This document shows, in pieces, positions 50,707 through 60,500 of a DNA stretch of 64,000 nt. The translations under genes and the position numbers were made by a program. Each line of letters starts with the position of its first letter. Position 1 is the stretch's first letter. The stretch is from Xanthomonas sp. DAR 35659 (GTDB taxonomy: Bacteria > Pseudomonadota > Gammaproteobacteria > Xanthomonadales > Xanthomonadaceae): NCBI RefSeq assembly GCF_041242975.1, contig NZ_CP162488.1, positions 2,284,001 to 2,348,000 on the forward strand. The letters run 5' to 3'. The notes beneath the pieces are model-generated. The model was not told the DNA's origin. It was given only the letters and a program-made list of their open reading frames with translations, and searched no databases.

Positions 50707-50850
50707 GCGACACCTCTTCGACATGCATTGCTGACGATGCGCGCAGCATGCGCCGGCTTTCATGTCTCCCAGCTTTCTTGTTCGCCTCGCATAGCGCCGC
50801 GCTGGCATGCGTTCAGTCAGCGTACGTGTGGCGTCGCTGGCGCGCCCGGT

Positions 50851-51672
50851 TCACGGCGCGGTGGACACCCGGAACAGCACCAGGCTCAGCGCCAGCGTGG
50901 CCATGCCCGCCACCAGCCCGTACACGGTCTCGTGGCCCTTGGCATAGCGCTTGGCCGCGGGCAGCAACTCGTCCAGGGCCAGGAACACCATCACGCCGGC
51001 GATGACGCCGAACACCGTGCCGAAGATCGCCTCGGACAGGAAGCGCGACAGCGCGACGTAGCCGATGATGGCGCCGATCGGCTCGGCCAGGCCGGACAGC
51101 AGGCTGGCCGCGAACGCATAGGATTTGCGCCCAGTGGCGTAGTGCACCGGCACCGCGATGGCGATGCCCTCGGGGATGTTGTGCACGGCGATCGCGAAGG
51201 CCAGCGGCATGCCGACCGTGGGGCTTTCCAGCGTGGCGAAGAAGGTCGCCAGGCCTTCCGGAAAGTTGTGCGTGGTGATCGCCACGGCGGTCAGCAGGCC
51301 GACGCGCTTGACGTAGGCGCGGTTGTCGTCCCGGAACAGCGGATCGCGGGCATTGAGGCTTTCGTGCGGATTGGGCACCAGCCGGTCGATCACCACGATC
51401 AGCGCCATGCCCGCGAGGAAGGCCAGGGTGGCGTAGGCGTAGCCCAGGTTGGGATCGAACGCCTTGGAGAAGGCGGTGATCGCTTTGCCGAGGATCTCGG
51501 TCAGCGACACGTACACCATCGCGCCGCCGGCGAAGGCGAGGCCGAACGCCAGCAGGCGTGGATTGGGGCCCTTGGTGAACAGCACCAGCACGCTGCCCAG
51601 CGCGGTGGCCAGGCCGGCGGCCAGGGTGACCGCCAGCGCGATCCAGACGTTGTGCAAGGGGATATCCAGCAT
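50851..51672 (-). CDS. zupT: zinc transporter ZupT (ZIP family)
   Basis: 273 aa with eight predicted membrane helices. Imports Zn2+ and other divalent metals across the inner membrane. The binuclear metal-site motifs are both present: ITTHNFPEGLATF (helix 4) and AVHNIPEGIAIAVPV (helix 5). Start MLDIPLHNVWIALAVT. Zur or other regulation is not visible. The His-rich lipoprotein tail upstream is a suggestive but unproven neighbour. Confidence 0.95.
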   Translation of the reverse strand: MLDIPLHNVWIALAVTLAAGLATALGSVLVLFTKGPNPRLLAFGLAFAGGAMVYVSLTEILGKAITAFSKAFDPNLGYAYATLAFLAGMALIVVIDRLVPNPHESLNARDPLFRDDNRAYVKRVGLLTAVAITTHNFPEGLATFFATLESPTVGMPLAFAIAVHNIPEGIAIAVPVHYATGRKSYAFAASLLSGLAEPIGAIIGYVALSRFLSEAIFGTVFGVIAGVMVFLALDELLPAAKRYAKGHETVYGLVAGMATLALSLVLFRVSTAP

Positions 51673-51785
51673 GCGCCGGGCGGCTCCTGAGGCGAGACGA
51701 CGATGAGAGCGGGCGCACTGCGGGCGTCGCGTGAAGGCGGCGCGGCGGCGCCGTCGATGCCTAGGACGCGCTGCGCCCGCGCGGA

Positions 51786-52238
51786 TCAGCCGGCGCCGTG
51801 CGCCTTCGCGTCGAGCGCGAAGCACTGGTCCGGACGCTGCGCCGGCGGGGTGAAGTTGACCGGGACCTGGATCGTCCACGGCACCGCCTGGCCATTGCGG
51901 GTGGCGGGCTTGAACACCCAGTCGCGCACGCGCTGCTGCGCCGAGGCGTCGAGCTTGGGCTGGCCGCTGCTGCTGACCAACTGCACGTCGGTCGGCTTGC
52001 CCTGCACGCCGACCACCACCTTCAGCACCGCCTTGCCGCCGAGCCCGGCGCAGGCCAGTTCGATCGGGTAATCCGGCGGCGGCGTCTGCACCGCGGCGAC
52101 GTCGGTCGGCGGCGCCACCGGCGTCTGGGTCTGCGCCTGTTCGGACTTGCCGCAGCCGCCGAGCAGCGCGGCCGCGGCGAGCAAGGACAGCGCCGGAAGG
52201 AGGGGGCGACACGGGGACAGGGCAGGCATGGGGGTCAT
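51786..52238 (-). CDS. TonB-C-domain lipoprotein
   Basis: 150 aa. The signal peptide ends at LLGGC (Cys near 29), followed by a short Thr/Pro linker and a TonB C-terminal-like domain ([40 protein letters not shown]). It lacks a membrane anchor and ExbB partner and so is unlikely to transduce energy itself. Its ATG overlaps the TGA of the pterin dehydratase gene (ATGA), so the two are coupled; the functional link is not obvious. Confidence 0.8.
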   Translation of the reverse strand: MTPMPALSPCRPLLPALSLLAAAALLGGCGKSEQAQTQTPVAPPTDVAAVQTPPPDYPIELACAGLGGKAVLKVVVGVQGKPTDVQLVSSSGQPKLDASAQQRVRDWVFKPATRNGQAVPWTIQVPVNFTPPAQRPDQCFALDAKAHGAG

Positions 52239-52576
52239 TCCGGAAGGGCCGACGCCTTGGCGGCGCAGATGAAGTCGTTTTCGCTGAGGCCGCCGACGTC
52301 GTGGGTGGAATAGCGCACCACCACGCGGTCGTAGTGCACGCCCAGGTCGGGGTGGTGGTCTTCGCGGTGCGCGATCCAGGCCAGCGCGTTCACGAACGCC
52401 AGGGTGCGGTAGTAGTCGGGGAAGCGGAACGTGCGGCTGATCGCCGTGCCGTTGTCGACCACCTCCCAGCCGGGCACCTGCGGCAGCAGTTCGGCCAGGC
52501 GCGCCTGGGTGAGCCGGTATTCGCTGCCCTTGCAGGTCGAGCAATGGGCCTGGTGCAGGGGGATCAGGTCGTTCAT
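52235..52576 (-). CDS. phhB: 4a-hydroxytetrahydrobiopterin dehydratase
   Basis: 113 aa. Recycles the pterin cofactor of phenylalanine hydroxylase and is sometimes involved in molybdopterin chemistry. Motifs are [20 protein letters not shown] and the active-site [19 protein letters not shown]. phhA is not in the window. First gene of a two-gene unit with the TonB-C lipoprotein. Confidence 0.95.
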   Translation of the reverse strand: MNDLIPLHQAHCSTCKGSEYRLTQARLAELLPQVPGWEVVDNGTAISRTFRFPDYYRTLAFVNALAWIAHREDHHPDLGVHYDRVVVRYSTHDVGGLSENDFICAAKASALPE

Positions 52577-52653
52577 TCTGGGGTCTCTGCGGCGCGGCAG
52601 CTGAACCTGCCAGGCAAGGGGGCGTCCGCGGTGAGCGGATCACGTGGAAGCGC

Positions 52654-52659
52654 TAGAAT
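52654..52659 (+). promoter_or_regulatory. nfuA -10 element, leaderless arrangement
   Basis: TAGAAT ends 6 bases before the nfuA ATG (52666), so transcription should begin at or beside the start codon. No Shine-Dalgarno precedes the gene. Confidence 0.5.
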
Positions 52660-52665
52660 AACCGC

Positions 52666-53262
52666 ATGATCCAGATCTCAGACAACGCGCAGACCCATTT
52701 CCGCAAACTGCTCGAACGCGAGGCCGTGCCCGGCATGGGCGTGCGCCTGAGCGCGGTCGATCCGGGCACCGCCCGCGCCGATGCGCGGCTGGAGTTCGCC
52801 GAGCCGGCGGACCTGGCCGGCGACGAGTGGGCGATCGACTGCGCCGGTTTCACCTTGTACGTCGCCGCCGACAGCGTCGCCTGGCTCGATGGCGCCGAGA
52901 TCGACTACGTCACCCAGGGCACCGGCCAGCAACTGACGATCAAGGCGCCGAAGATCAAGGGCGAGGCGCCTGGCGAGGCCGCGTCCTTGGTCGAGCGGGT
53001 GCGCTGGGTGGTCGAGAACGAGGTCAACCCGCAACTGGCGCAGCATGGCGGCCGCGTGGCGGTGCAGGAAGTATCGGCCGAGGGCGTGGTACTGCTGCGC
53101 TTCGGCGGCGGCTGCCACGGCTGCGGCATGGCCGACGTGACCTTGAAGCAGGGCATCGAGAAGACGCTGATGGGGCGCGTGCCGGGCATCACCGCCGTGC
53201 GCGACGCCACCGACCACGACAGTGGCAGCGCGCCGTACATTCCGCGCGATTCCGCGGCCTGA
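52666..53262 (+). CDS. nfuA: Fe-S biogenesis protein NfuA
   Basis: 198 aa. A carrier that receives and delivers [4Fe-4S] clusters, important under oxidative stress. It has a degenerate A-type domain (1-95) and a Nfu domain with C150-H-G-C153 ([20 protein letters not shown]). It is probably leaderless; the next gene starts 16 bases later, so it may head a two-gene unit with the transmembrane proline-rich protein. Confidence 0.96.
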   Translation: MIQISDNAQTHFRKLLEREAVPGMGVRLSAVDPGTARADARLEFAEPADLAGDEWAIDCAGFTLYVAADSVAWLDGAEIDYVTQGTGQQLTIKAPKIKGEAPGEAASLVERVRWVVENEVNPQLAQHGGRVAVQEVSAEGVVLLRFGGGCHGCGMADVTLKQGIEKTLMGRVPGITAVRDATDHDSGSAPYIPRDSAA

Positions 53263-53278
53263 TTCTCCCGCAACGCCG

Positions 53279-54979
53279 GTGACGCGCGCCACCGACATCC
53301 TCGCCGCGCTGTTGGCGCGGTCGCCACGCAAGCTGCTGCGCGACCGCCGCACCGGCCTGCCGTACGGCTGGGCGCACTGGATCGGCTCGCAACCGGCGCG
53401 GCCGCGCGCCTTCGCCGCGCCCGAGCTGATCGCGGCGATGCCGCAGATCGCGCCGCCCGCGACCGGGCGGCTGCCGGCGCTGAGCCCGTGGCGGGCGTTC
53501 CGCAGCCTGTGGTGGCAGCACTGGGATCCGGCGCCGTACGACCAGCGCTGGTGGCGGCGCGGCGCGGCGCTGGCGAGCCTGTTGCTGCACCTGCTGTTCG
53601 CGTTGTTCCTGCTGTGGGCGGCATTCGTGCGCTGGTTGCCGCCGCGTCCGGATGCCGGTGAGGCCGGGCGCGTGCAGGTGGAGTTCGTGGGTCGTGGCAC
53701 GCCAGCCGAGACGGGCGGCGGCGCGGCGGCGCAGGACGCCGCGGCTGCTGCGCAGCCCGCCGTCTCGGCCCCAGCCCCAGCCCCGGCGTCCCGGGCTGCG
53801 CCGGCGGTGGCGCGGACTGCGCCCCGCGCTGCGCCAACGGCGCCTGCCGCGAGCGCGGCGCAGGCGGCGGCCCCGTCACCGCCGCCGTCCGCGCCACCGC
53901 CGCCCGCCGAACAACCGCTGCAGGTCACCGAGACCGCGCAGCCGAGTACCGACTTCGTGTTGCCGCCACCGCCTCCTGTGCGCGCTCCGAATCCTGCCCC
54001 GCGCGCGATCGCGCCGCCGCCCGTGCAGGTGACGGAGCGCGAGGTCGAGGTGGTCACCGAGGTGCCGGTGGTGGCGCAGATCCGCCCGCGCGAGGTCGCG
54101 GTGCCGTCGCCGTCCGGACCGCAGGTGCAGGTGCGCGAACGCGAAGTCCCGGCGCCGCTGCCGCAGGTCCAGGTGCCGATGCCGCAGATCCGTCCGCGCG
54201 ATCCGGCGCCGACGCTGCACGCGGCGGAAGCGCCGCAGGTGCGGCAGATCGAACTGCCCACGCCGGTCGCGGCGTCCGCGGCGGCGGCGCCGTCCGCGCA
54301 GCCGGCCCCTGCGGCGGCAACCGCGGCGGCCACGCCGACGGCCGCGGCCAGCACCACGCCAGCGACGGCCGCCGCGCAGGGCAGGGCCGAGACGCCAGCG
54401 CCGCCAGGGGCAGGCAGTGCACCGCCCGGCAAGCAGGCGCCCGCGCCGGGCAGCGGTCCGGCCGCGGCCGCGCGCGACGGGGGCTGGGCGACGCTGCAAC
54501 GCGGCGACGATTGGGGGGCGGCGGCGCGCAACCGCGCCGGCGATGCGGGCGCGGGCCAGGGGAATGGTTTGTTCAATGGCGACGGCAGCGTGCGCGTGCC
54601 GGGCGGAGAAGGCCAGGGCAAGGCGCCGCCGCGCGGCGCCCCCGGTGCCGAGACCGACACCTGGTCGCGCGACCAGATCGCCAATGCCGGCCAATGGCTC
54701 AAGCGCCCGCCGTACGACTACACCCCGACCTCGTTCGACAAATACTGGCTGCCGAATGCGACGCTGCTGGAGGACTGGGTGCGGCGCGGCATCAAGAGCG
54801 TCAACATCCCGATTCCCGGCACCACCAGCAGCATTTCCTGCGTGATCTCGATCCTGCAGTTGGGCGGCGGCTGCGGCATCACCGATCCCAACCTCAACGA
54901 CCAGCCGGCCAGCGCGCGGCCACCGCCGGACGTGCCGTTCAAACCTGGATTGCAGGAAGACAACGGCAGCGTGAAGTAG
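53279..54979 (+). CDS. proline/alanine-rich transmembrane protein
   Basis: 566 aa from GTG 53279. A cytosolic N-terminus of about 100 residues with a Trp-rich segment (FRSLWWQHWDPAPYDQRWW) precedes one membrane helix (about 100-120, LASLLLHLLFALFLLWAAFV). A very long periplasmic Pro/Ala region (about 150-440) follows, with repeated QVQVREREVPAPLPQVQV-type charged segments, then a globular C-terminus (about 460-566) with cysteines (ISCVISILQLGGGCGI). It resembles the 'transmembrane repetitive proteins' of Xanthomonas. TonB-like topology, but no TonB C-domain was recognised. Confidence 0.75.
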   Translation: MTRATDILAALLARSPRKLLRDRRTGLPYGWAHWIGSQPARPRAFAAPELIAAMPQIAPPATGRLPALSPWRAFRSLWWQHWDPAPYDQRWWRRGAALASLLLHLLFALFLLWAAFVRWLPPRPDAGEAGRVQVEFVGRGTPAETGGGAAAQDAAAAAQPAVSAPAPAPASRAAPAVARTAPRAAPTAPAASAAQAAAPSPPPSAPPPPAEQPLQVTETAQPSTDFVLPPPPPVRAPNPAPRAIAPPPVQVTEREVEVVTEVPVVAQIRPREVAVPSPSGPQVQVREREVPAPLPQVQVPMPQIRPRDPAPTLHAAEAPQVRQIELPTPVAASAAAAPSAQPAPAAATAAATPTAAASTTPATAAAQGRAETPAPPGAGSAPPGKQAPAPGSGPAAAARDGGWATLQRGDDWGAAARNRAGDAGAGQGNGLFNGDGSVRVPGGEGQGKAPPRGAPGAETDTWSRDQIANAGQWLKRPPYDYTPTSFDKYWLPNATLLEDWVRRGIKSVNIPIPGTTSSISCVISILQLGGGCGITDPNLNDQPASARPPPDVPFKPGLQEDNGSVK

Positions 54980-55351
54980 ATCCGCGACCGGCCGCGCGCG
55001 CTGCTTCACCGATCATGGAAAGCAGGCACTGCCGGTGTGCGAGGGTAACGCCAGCGTCACGTCGGGCGAACGCACGCGGCGTCGGCTGCCGCGGCAGCCG
55101 TCGTCGCCGGTATGCGAGACACGGCATTGGAACAGTGGTGCGCTGACGCTGGGCCGGCGTCCGCGGGTACGTGCATCGCCGGTGTGCGAGACACGGCACA
55201 GCAGCCGGGCGAGTGGCGCGGTCTGCGAGCGGCCATGGCCGTCGCGCAAAGGCGCTGTCTGTTTCGGCCGTCGACCGCGGGAATGCTCCGCTCGGCAGGG
55301 CGCCGCATGCTGGTGGCTGAGCCGCGCCGGCGCGGGACGCCGGCGCCGGGT
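54980..55351. repeat. short tandem repeats (72-75 bp) in a non-coding gap
   Basis: GCCGGTGTGCGAG begins at 55031, GCCGGTATGCGAGACACGGC at 55106 and GCCGGTGTGCGAGACACGGC at 55178. On the minus strand a short open frame runs through them, giving two CRVSHTGD blocks and a degenerate SHTG. No ribosome site or family supports a gene. Confidence 0.65.
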
Positions 55352-55813
55352 TCAGTTCAGGCCGTGCATGTCGCGCAGTTGCGTGCTCCGCGAACCGAAG
55401 TAGGCGGCCAGGTCGGCGATGTCCTGGTCGCTGAGCGGCGCCGCCTGCGGGGCCATCAGCGGATGTTGGCGATCGCCGGCGCGGTAGGCCTGCAGCGCAT
55501 GCGCGATGTAGTCGCCGTACTGGCCGCCAAGCTTGGGGTAGGTCGGGTCGATCGGCGCGTTGCCGTCGGCGCCGTGGCAGTCGATGCAGCTCTGCCCGGT
55601 GGCCTTGCCCTTGGCGTGGGCGAGCTTGTCGCCTGCCTCGATGCGCCCGGGGGGCAGGCCGGCGGACGAGCTGGAGCCGTGCTCGCCGCTGGCGTGGCCG
55701 GGGTCGCCGGCGGACTGGCTGGTGGATTCCACCTGCGATTGCGAACAGGCCCCCAACCACAGGGCAGCAAGCAGGACGATGGCGGGACGCAGGGCGTGCT
55801 CGGCTTTCGGCAT
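55352..55813 (-). CDS. lipoprotein c-type cytochrome
   Basis: 153 aa. The lipobox LGAC near residue 23 anchors it to a membrane, followed by a Ser/Gly/His linker (35-58). A single class I heme site, CIDCH in SCIDCHGADGNAPIDPTYPKL, and the axial Met region HPLMAPQAAPLSDQDIADLA (like half of cytochrome c4) follow. A periplasmic electron carrier. It follows the other cytochrome gene by 7 bases, so they are co-expressed. Confidence 0.9.
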   Translation of the reverse strand: MPKAEHALRPAIVLLAALWLGACSQSQVESTSQSAGDPGHASGEHGSSSSAGLPPGRIEAGDKLAHAKGKATGQSCIDCHGADGNAPIDPTYPKLGGQYGDYIAHALQAYRAGDRQHPLMAPQAAPLSDQDIADLAAYFGSRSTQLRDMHGLN

Positions 55814-55820
55814 GGGAAGG

Positions 55821-56222
55821 CTACTTGAGGGTGGTCAGGAAAGCGGCGATGTCGGCGATATCCTGGTCGGAGAAGCTTTCCGCCTGGGCCTGCATGGTCG
55901 GGTGCTTGCGCTTGCCGAGCCGATATTCGGTCAGCGCCTGGGTCAGGTATTGCGCCGACTGGCCGCCGATCTTGGGAATGCGGTAACTCGGATAGGCGTT
56001 CTTGTAGCCGGTCACGCCGTGACAGCCCTGACAGGTGTAGGTCAGCAGCTTGCCGTTGGCGGCATTGCCGACGGCGGGAGCGGGCGCTGCCGGAGCGGCG
56101 GCCGGGGCGGAAGCTGGAGCTGGAGCGGCGGGCGCCGGCGCGGTCTGCGCCGCTGCCGGGGCAACCCCGAGAGCGACGAGTACGGCCAGGGCAAAACAAG
56201 CGGCTAGCGGCTGCGTGCGCAT
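55821..56222 (-). CDS. periplasmic c-type cytochrome
   Basis: 133 aa. The Sec signal peptide (1-25, ending APAAAQ) is followed by an Ala/Pro linker and one heme site, CQGCH in YTCQGCHGVTGYKNAYPSYR, with the axial Met in HPTMQAQAESFSDQDIADIA. The fold matches one half of cytochrome c4; with the next gene the pair may form a two-heme unit split over two proteins. Start MRTQPLAACF. Confidence 0.9.
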   Translation of the reverse strand: MRTQPLAACFALAVLVALGVAPAAAQTAPAPAAPAPASAPAAAPAAPAPAVGNAANGKLLTYTCQGCHGVTGYKNAYPSYRIPKIGGQSAQYLTQALTEYRLGKRKHPTMQAQAESFSDQDIADIAAFLTTLK

Positions 56223-56434
56223 GGTTTCGTGGTCCGAGGACGGGACTGGGGTTCCGGCGTGGGGGAACACGGAACAGCCCGAGTATAGCCTGGCCTTTCG
56301 CGGCTCCGAAACAGGCCCCGGCCGGAGCGTGCCGCGCGGCGGGGGCACCATGACCTTTGGCGCATTCACCTCCCCGTCATTTGGTGATCTACTGAGCTAC
56401 AACACCATTCACGCCATCCACCAGGGACTCGACG

Positions 56435-57559
56435 ATGACGCGATCTTCCATGCGCCGCACCGCCAGCTGCGCCGCCGCGCTGATGCTCACTTCCACACTG
56501 CTGCTCGGCGGCTGCAAGCCGGCGACCGACGCGCAGGCGCAACAGAAGGAGGGCGATAAGGCGCCGGACGCGGTTCCGGTGGAGGTGGTCCAGGCGACCC
56601 GGCGCGCGGTGGCGGCCAGCTACAGCGGTACCGCGGCGCTGGAAGCGCGCGCCGAATCGCAGGTGGTGGCCAAGACCTCGGGCGTGGCCCTGGCGGTGCT
56701 GGCCGAGGAAGGCCAGCAGGTCCGCGCCGGACAGCCGCTGGTGCGGCTGGACCCGGACCGGGCGCGGCTGGCGGTGGCGCAGAGCGAGGCGCAGCTGCGC
56801 AAGCTGGAGAACAACTACCGGCGCTCGCAGCAGCTGGTCGGCCAGCAACTGGTCAGCGCCGCCGACGTCGACCAGATCAAGTACGACCTGGCCAACGTGC
56901 GCGCGCAGCACCAATTGGCGTCGCTGGAACTGTCCTACGCCACGGTGGTGGCGCCGATCTCCGGAGTAATCGCGTCGCGTTCGATCAAGACCGGCAACTT
57001 CGTGCAGATCAATACGCCGATCTTCCGCATCGTCGACGACTCGCGCCTGGAGGCCACACTCAACGTGCCCGAACGCGAGCTGGCCACGCTCAAGGCCGGG
57101 CAACCGGTGACGCTGCTGGCCGACGCGCTGCCGGGCAAGCAGTACCAGGGCAAGGTCGACCGCATCGCGCCGGTGGTGGATTCGGGCAGCGGCACGTTCC
57201 GCGTGGTGTGCGCCTTCGAGGAAGGCGCCGAGGCGTTGCAGCCGGGCATGTTCGGGCGCATCCGCATCGACTACGACCAGCGCGCCGACGCCTTGGTGGT
57301 GCCGCGCGCGGCGCTGCTCGACGACGGCGATCCGGCCGTGTTCAAGGTGGTCGCCGGCAAGGCGAAGCGGGTGCCGGTGACGCTGGGTTACGCCGAAGGC
57401 CCGTGGGTGGAGATCCGCGCCGGCCTGCAGCCTGGCGACCAGGTGGTGACCGCCGGCAAGGTCGCGTTGCGCGACGGCAGCAGCGTGCAGGTGATCGCGC
57501 CGCAGCGCGCCGCCGCCAGCGCCGGCGCGGGCGGCGGCGCCGCGGTCGGAGCGCGCTGA
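56435..57559 (+). CDS. RND efflux periplasmic adaptor (membrane fusion protein)
   Basis: 374 aa lipoprotein with lipobox LLLGGC (C27). The MFP order is clear: barrel-sandwich half (ARAESQVVAKTSGVALAVLA; EEGQQVRAGQPLVRLD), a short coiled-coil hairpin (about 107-160), the second lipoyl half (YATVVAPISGVIASRSIKTG), the beta-barrel (LEATLNVPERELATLKAGQ) and a membrane-proximal domain. It links the inner-membrane pump to an outer-membrane channel, which is not encoded nearby. The stop overlaps the first permease start by 1 base. Confidence 0.95.
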   Translation: MTRSSMRRTASCAAALMLTSTLLLGGCKPATDAQAQQKEGDKAPDAVPVEVVQATRRAVAASYSGTAALEARAESQVVAKTSGVALAVLAEEGQQVRAGQPLVRLDPDRARLAVAQSEAQLRKLENNYRRSQQLVGQQLVSAADVDQIKYDLANVRAQHQLASLELSYATVVAPISGVIASRSIKTGNFVQINTPIFRIVDDSRLEATLNVPERELATLKAGQPVTLLADALPGKQYQGKVDRIAPVVDSGSGTFRVVCAFEEGAEALQPGMFGRIRIDYDQRADALVVPRAALLDDGDPAVFKVVAGKAKRVPVTLGYAEGPWVEIRAGLQPGDQVVTAGKVALRDGSSVQVIAPQRAAASAGAGGGAAVGAR

Positions 57560-60500
57560 TGAGCAGCGCCGGTTCCGATCACGGCAGCGATCCGCACGAC
57601 CACGCCCCGCCGGGCGTGCACGGCGGCGGGCTGGTCGAATTCGCCACCCGCCGCCGCGTCACCATCGCCATGGCCACGGTGACCCTGCTGCTGTTCGGCG
57701 TGATCGCGCTCAACAGCCTCAAGGTCAACCTGTTGCCCGACCTGAGCTATCCGACCCTGACCGTACGCACCGAGTATGCGGGCGCGGCGCCGTCGGAGAT
57801 CGAGACGCTGGTGACCCAGCCGGTCGAGGAAGCGGTCGGCGTGGTCAAGAACCTGCGCAAGCTCAAGTCGGTGTCGCGCACCGGGCAGAGCGACGTGGTG
57901 CTGGAGTTCGCCTGGGGCACCAACATGGACCAGGCCAGCCTGGAGGTACGCGACAAGATGGAGGCGCTGGAGCTGCCGCTGGAGGCCAAGGCGCCGGTGC
58001 TGCTGCGCTTCAATCCCTCCACCGAGCCGATCATGCGCCTGGTGCTGGCGAGCAAGGCGATGCCGGCCACCGACGCCGACGCGGTGCGCGCGCTGACCCA
58101 ACTGCGCCGTTACGCCGACGAGGACCTGAAGAAAAAGCTGGAGCCGGTGGCCGGCGTGGCCGCGGTCAAGGTCGGCGGCGGCCTGGAGGACGAGATCCAG
58201 GTCGATATCGACCAGCAGCGGCTGGCGCAGTTGAACCTGCCCATCGAGACCGTCATCACCCGGCTCAAGGAGGAGAACATCAACATCTCCGGCGGGCGCC
58301 TGGAACAGGGCTCGCAGCGCTACCTGGTGCGCACGGTCAACCAGTTCGCCAACCTGGAGGAGATCCGCAATCTGTTGCTGACCACCCAGGGCGCCGGCAG
58401 CAATGCCGCCGACGCGGCGATGCAGCAGATGTACGCGATCGCCGCCTCGACCGGCTCGGAAGCGGCGCTGGCCGCGGCTTCGGCGGCGCAGAGCGCCACG
58501 TCCAGTTCCAACACGACCATCGCCGGCGGCATGCCGGTGCGCCTGAAGGACGTCGCCGACGTGCGCCAGGGCTACAAGGAGCGCGAGGCGATCATCCGCC
58601 TGGGCGGCAAGGAGGCGGTGGAACTGGCGATCTACAAGGAAGGCGACGCCAACACCGTGTCCACCGCGGCGGCGCTGCGCAAACGCCTGGAACAGCTGCA
58701 GGCGCAGATTCCGCCGGACGTGGAGCTGACCACGCTGGAGGACCAGTCGCGCTTCATCGAGCACGCCATCGGCGACGTCAAGAAGGATGCGGTGATCGGC
58801 GGCCTGCTGGCGATCCTGATCATCTTCCTGTTCCTGCGCGACGGCTGGAGCACGTTCGTGATCAGCCTGTCGCTGCCGGTGTCGATCGTGGCCACGTTCT
58901 TCTTCATGGGCCAGTTGGGCCTTAGCTTGAACGTGATGTCGCTGGGCGGGCTGGCGCTGGCCACCGGCCTGGTGGTGGACGACTCGATCGTGGTGCTGGA
59001 GAGCATCGCCAAGGCGCGCGAACGCGGCCTGGGCATCCTCGATGCGGCGATCGCCGGCACCCGCGAGGTCAGCATGGCGGTGGTCGCCTCGACCCTGACC
59101 ACGATCGCGGTGTTCCTGCCGCTGGTGTTCGTCGAGGGCGTGGCCGGGCAGCTGTTCCGCGACCAGGCGCTGACCGTGGCGATCGCCATCGCGATCTCGC
59201 TGGTGGTATCGATGACCCTGATCCCGATGCTGAGTTCGCTGAAGGGACGGCCGCCGCTGGCGTTCCCGGCCGAGCCGGAACCGGCGCCGTGGCAGCCGCG
59301 GCGCGGCTGGCTGAAGCCGGTGGCGTGGAGCCGGCGCGGCGCGGCGGCGGCGGTGCGCGGCGGCTTCTTCGGCGTGGCCTGGTTGGTGGTGCGGTTGTGG
59401 CGCGGGGGTGTGGCGGTGGTCGCGCCGGTGATGCGCAAGGCCAGCGACCTGGCGATGGCGCCGTATGCGCGCGCCGAACGCGGCTATCTGCGGGTGTTGC
59501 CCGGCGCGCTGGCGCGGCCGGGGCTGGTGCTGGGCCTGGCCGCGCTCGCGTTCGCGGCGACACTGGCGGTGGTGCCGCTGCTCGGCGCCGACCTGATCCC
59601 GCAGCTGGCGCAGGACCGCTTCCAGATGACGGTGAAACTGCCGGCGGGCACACCGCTGCGGCAGACCGATGCGCTGGTGCGCGAGCTGCAGGAAGTCCAT
59701 GCCAAGGATGCCGGCGTGCAGGCGCTGTACGGGGTCAGCGGCAGCGGCACGCGGCTGGATGCCAACCCCACCGAGAGCGGCGAGAACATCGGCAAGCTGA
59801 CCATCGCCATGACCGGCGGCGGCAGCGCGCGGTTCGAAGCCGAGCAGAGCGACCGCATGCGCGAGACGATGCGCCGGCACCCGGGCGTGCAGGTCGGCTT
59901 CAGCCGCCCGGAGCTGTTCAGTTTTTCGACGCCGCTGGAGATCGAACTGCGCGGGCAGGACCTGGAGACGATCCAGTACGCCGGGCAGAAGCTGGTGGCG
60001 ATGTTGCGCGGCAACGGCCACTACGCCGACGTCAAGTCGACCGTGGAAGAGGGCTTCCCGGAAATCCAGATCCGCTTCGACCAGGAGCGCGCCGGCGCGC
60101 TGGGGCTGACCACGCGCCAGATCGCCGACGTGGTGGTGAAGAAGGTGCGCGGCGACGTCGCCACCCGCTACAGCTTCCGCGACCGCAAGATCGACGTGCT
60201 GGTGCGCGCGCAGCAGAGCGACCGCGCCAGCGTCGACAGCATCCGCCGGCTGATCGTCAATCCGGGCAGCAGCCGGCCGGTGACGCTGGACGCGGTCGCC
60301 GACGTGGTCGCCACCACCGGCCCCAGCGAGATCCACCGCGCCGACCAGATCCGTGTGGCCATCGTCTCGGCCAACCTGCGCGACATCGACCTGGGCGGCG
60401 CGGTGCGCGAGGTGCAGGACATGGTCGCGCGCGAACCGCTCGGCGCCGGCGTGGGCATGCACATCGGCGGGCAGGGCGAGGAACTGGCGCAGTCGGCCAA

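Noticed and set aside
55013..55249. A 78-aa leftward frame with CRVSHTGD repeats
   Set aside because: No ribosome site or known family; kept only as a repeat observation.
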